Origin: an uncultured Alphaproteobacteria bacterium | GTDB lineage: Bacteria; Pseudomonadota; Alphaproteobacteria; RF32; CAG-239 | Length of the DNA: 59,889 nucleotides | Assembly (NCBI GenBank): GCA_944391705.1 | Contig: CALXUN010000009.1 | Span: forward strand, 1-59,889 | Direction of reading: 5' to 3' | Shown here: one piece after another, positions 59,155 through 59,889 of the stretch | Layout: every line of letters starts with the position of its first letter | How positions within the stretch are numbered: the first letter of the stretch is position 1 | Position numbers and translations under genes: made by a program | The notes under the pieces: model-generated | Told to the model about the DNA's origin: nothing | Seen by the model: only the letters and a program-made list of their open reading frames with translations | The model's database searches: none

Positions 59155-59563
59155 GGGAATGGAAATTGCAAGCACCCTTGACGTTTCTTCAAAAGAGAAT
59201 TCCGTGGTGGTATACAGCATCAGTTTTCAGCCGACAAGCGTTAACCGGGATAAAGCATTTGCCTACGTAAAGAAAAATCCCGGACATATGTTGATTGAAC
59301 ATACGGAATGTGGTGCCAAACTGGTGGAAATGGGGTTTGAAAGTGCCAAAACGCTCAATAAAGACGAGATTATGACTATTTGGAGCGAGGCTTCACGCCG
59401 GTTTATCGCAGCTGCCAGCGGCAACGTAACGGCCTTTGTTGACGGGGCTGATCCGCGCAGTGTTTTCCGGACGGTTGAACTGCCGAATATCTTACAAAAT
59501 AAAAAAATCACAACCATCAACGGCATGGACAAGTTTTTATTTGCCAGGCAAATTGAAAAATAA
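59132..59563 (+). CDS. Hypothetical soluble protein, 143 residues
   Basis: Overlaps the HAD gene by 23 bases, with SD agagg before ATG 59132. A mixed alpha/beta protein without signal peptide, with segments NVTAFVDGADPRSVFRTVEL and NGMDKFLFARQIEK. It has one Cys (HTECGAKL). Not recognised. Position at the end of the phosphoesterase-HAD operon is the only context. Confidence 0.7.
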   Translation: MTQNTWDKGMEIASTLDVSSKENSVVVYSISFQPTSVNRDKAFAYVKKNPGHMLIEHTECGAKLVEMGFESAKTLNKDEIMTIWSEASRRFIAAASGNVTAFVDGADPRSVFRTVELPNILQNKKITTINGMDKFLFARQIEK

Positions 59564-59578
59564 TTTATGTATTAATTC

Positions 59579-59613
59579 TCAAAATGCTCTGCTGCAAACG
59601 TAGAGCATTTTTT
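59579..59613 (+). terminator. Rho-independent terminator
   Basis: Stem aaaatgctct / agagcatttt with eleven-base loop and T-run. Confidence 0.85.
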
Positions 59614-59670
59614 ATTTTTCTGTTCATATTTGAGAAATTAAAATACCGGACCTTCATAAAACAAACATCG

Positions 59671-59840
59671 TGCCATAAATTTTTTGGACCCCTAGTATTC
59701 GGGCACGATAGTGCCCTCATAGGGGTGACGGGATGGGAACTGTCATGCCTACGAACGAACGGTAGTGAGTGAGTATTAGGCATCCATAAATTTTGTGGAT
59801 CCCTAGTATTCAGCAGGCAAGCCTGCCTCATAGGGGTGAC
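59671..59840 (+). repeat. Palindromic repeat cluster 4 (B-A-B)
   Basis: Type B at about 59671-59729 (inner stem gggcac / gtgccc), type A at 59742-59789 (the same inner bases gaacggtagtgagtgag as in cluster 1), type B at 59790-59840 (inner stem gcaggc / gcctgc). Same orientation as the other clusters. In the last B the arm reads gatccct rather than gacccct. Confidence 0.9.
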
Positions 59841-59870
59841 AATGGATGTGGTATATATCCAGCGAAGAAT

Positions 59871-59889
59871 CTTTAAAGTTGCAAAAAAA
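59871..59889 (+). promoter_or_regulatory. A-tract promoter, copy 5, cut by the window end
   Basis: CTTTAAAGTTGCA followed by seven A at the last base. TTGCAA is at 59879-59884. By analogy a pilin-like or secreted-protein gene should begin about 50-70 bases beyond the window. Confidence 0.7.

Overview
The window looks like a chromosomal segment of a moderately AT-rich, Gram-negative alphaproteobacterium, probably a poorly cultured host- or gut-associated lineage. The lineage call is an inference from gene content. The supporting signs are the block yceD-rpmF-plsX-fabH-ihfA-merR, a DksA that has lost most zinc-finger cysteines as alphaproteobacterial forms do, maf-rng-yacG, prmC followed by a DUF4167 gene, a DUF374 acyltransferase followed by waaA and lpxK, a 41-residue L36, and an RpoH-type promoter in front of lon. 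Most genes are single housekeeping genes or short operons, separated by clear hairpin terminators.

Layout. 1-1034: 3' part of a gene with PVQE(A/T) pentapeptide repeats. 1422-1802: an XRE-like regulator broken by one in-frame stop. 2434-3627: flavodiiron protein. 4012-5097: secreted Cys-rich protein. 5.2-9.6 kb: a decayed lipoprotein fragment, a lipoprotein, rpsA, marC and rpmJ. 9.6-11.3 kb: ettA. 12.1-16.8 kb: a pilin-like gene, then secF, secD, yajC and an NlpD-like lipoprotein. 16.9-20.7 kb: sufB, a MazG-like gene, sufC and sufD. 20.8-23.9 kb: rplL, rplJ, an inserted opposite-strand HD gene, rplA and rplK. 24-26 kb: two unrecognised genes, then yacG, rng, maf and dksA. 28-31 kb: a pilin-like gene, an outer-membrane barrel and a GltD-like oxidoreductase. 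31.4-35.5 kb: an electrophile- or redox-type operon behind a MerR-type promoter. 36-40.3 kb: merR, ihfA, fabH, plsX, rpmF, yceD and bamE. 40.7-42 kb: two tandem pilin-like genes. 42.1-49 kb: lon, DUF374, waaA, lpxK and a membrane spermidine-synthase-like gene. 49-51 kb: a barrel gene without a start codon, a 162-bp tandem repeat ending at tRNA-Lys, and an AsmA-like gene. 52-59.6 kb: glycine-zipper lipoprotein, asnS, rpoH, prmC, DUF4167, phosphoesterase and HAD genes.

The most unusual structure is a recurring cassette. It has a cluster of two kinds of short palindromic element, then a conserved promoter block (CTTTAAAGTTGCA, an A-tract of 9-13 bases, and a TATAAT or TAGAAT box), then a gene for an exported protein. 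Three of these genes encode pilin-like proteins that share a near-identical N-terminus beginning GRSMVEMLGVLAIIGVLS and have divergent bodies; one encodes a Cys-rich secreted protein. The A-tract lies between the -35 and -10 boxes, so its length sets the spacer: 16, 15, 15 and 12 bases in the four complete copies. That arrangement is what a phase-variable promoter would look like. A fifth copy runs off the right edge.

Other points of interest are a 19-bp-spacer MerR-type operator before an Fe-ADH/cupin/CMD/flavodoxin operon with no obvious partner regulator here, a MazG-like gene inside the suf operon, a Cys cluster in SufD, an HD gene splitting rplKA from rplJL, tandem duplications carrying the 3' end of tRNA-Lys, and a set of genes that lack Shine-Dalgarno sequences but have near-consensus promoters.
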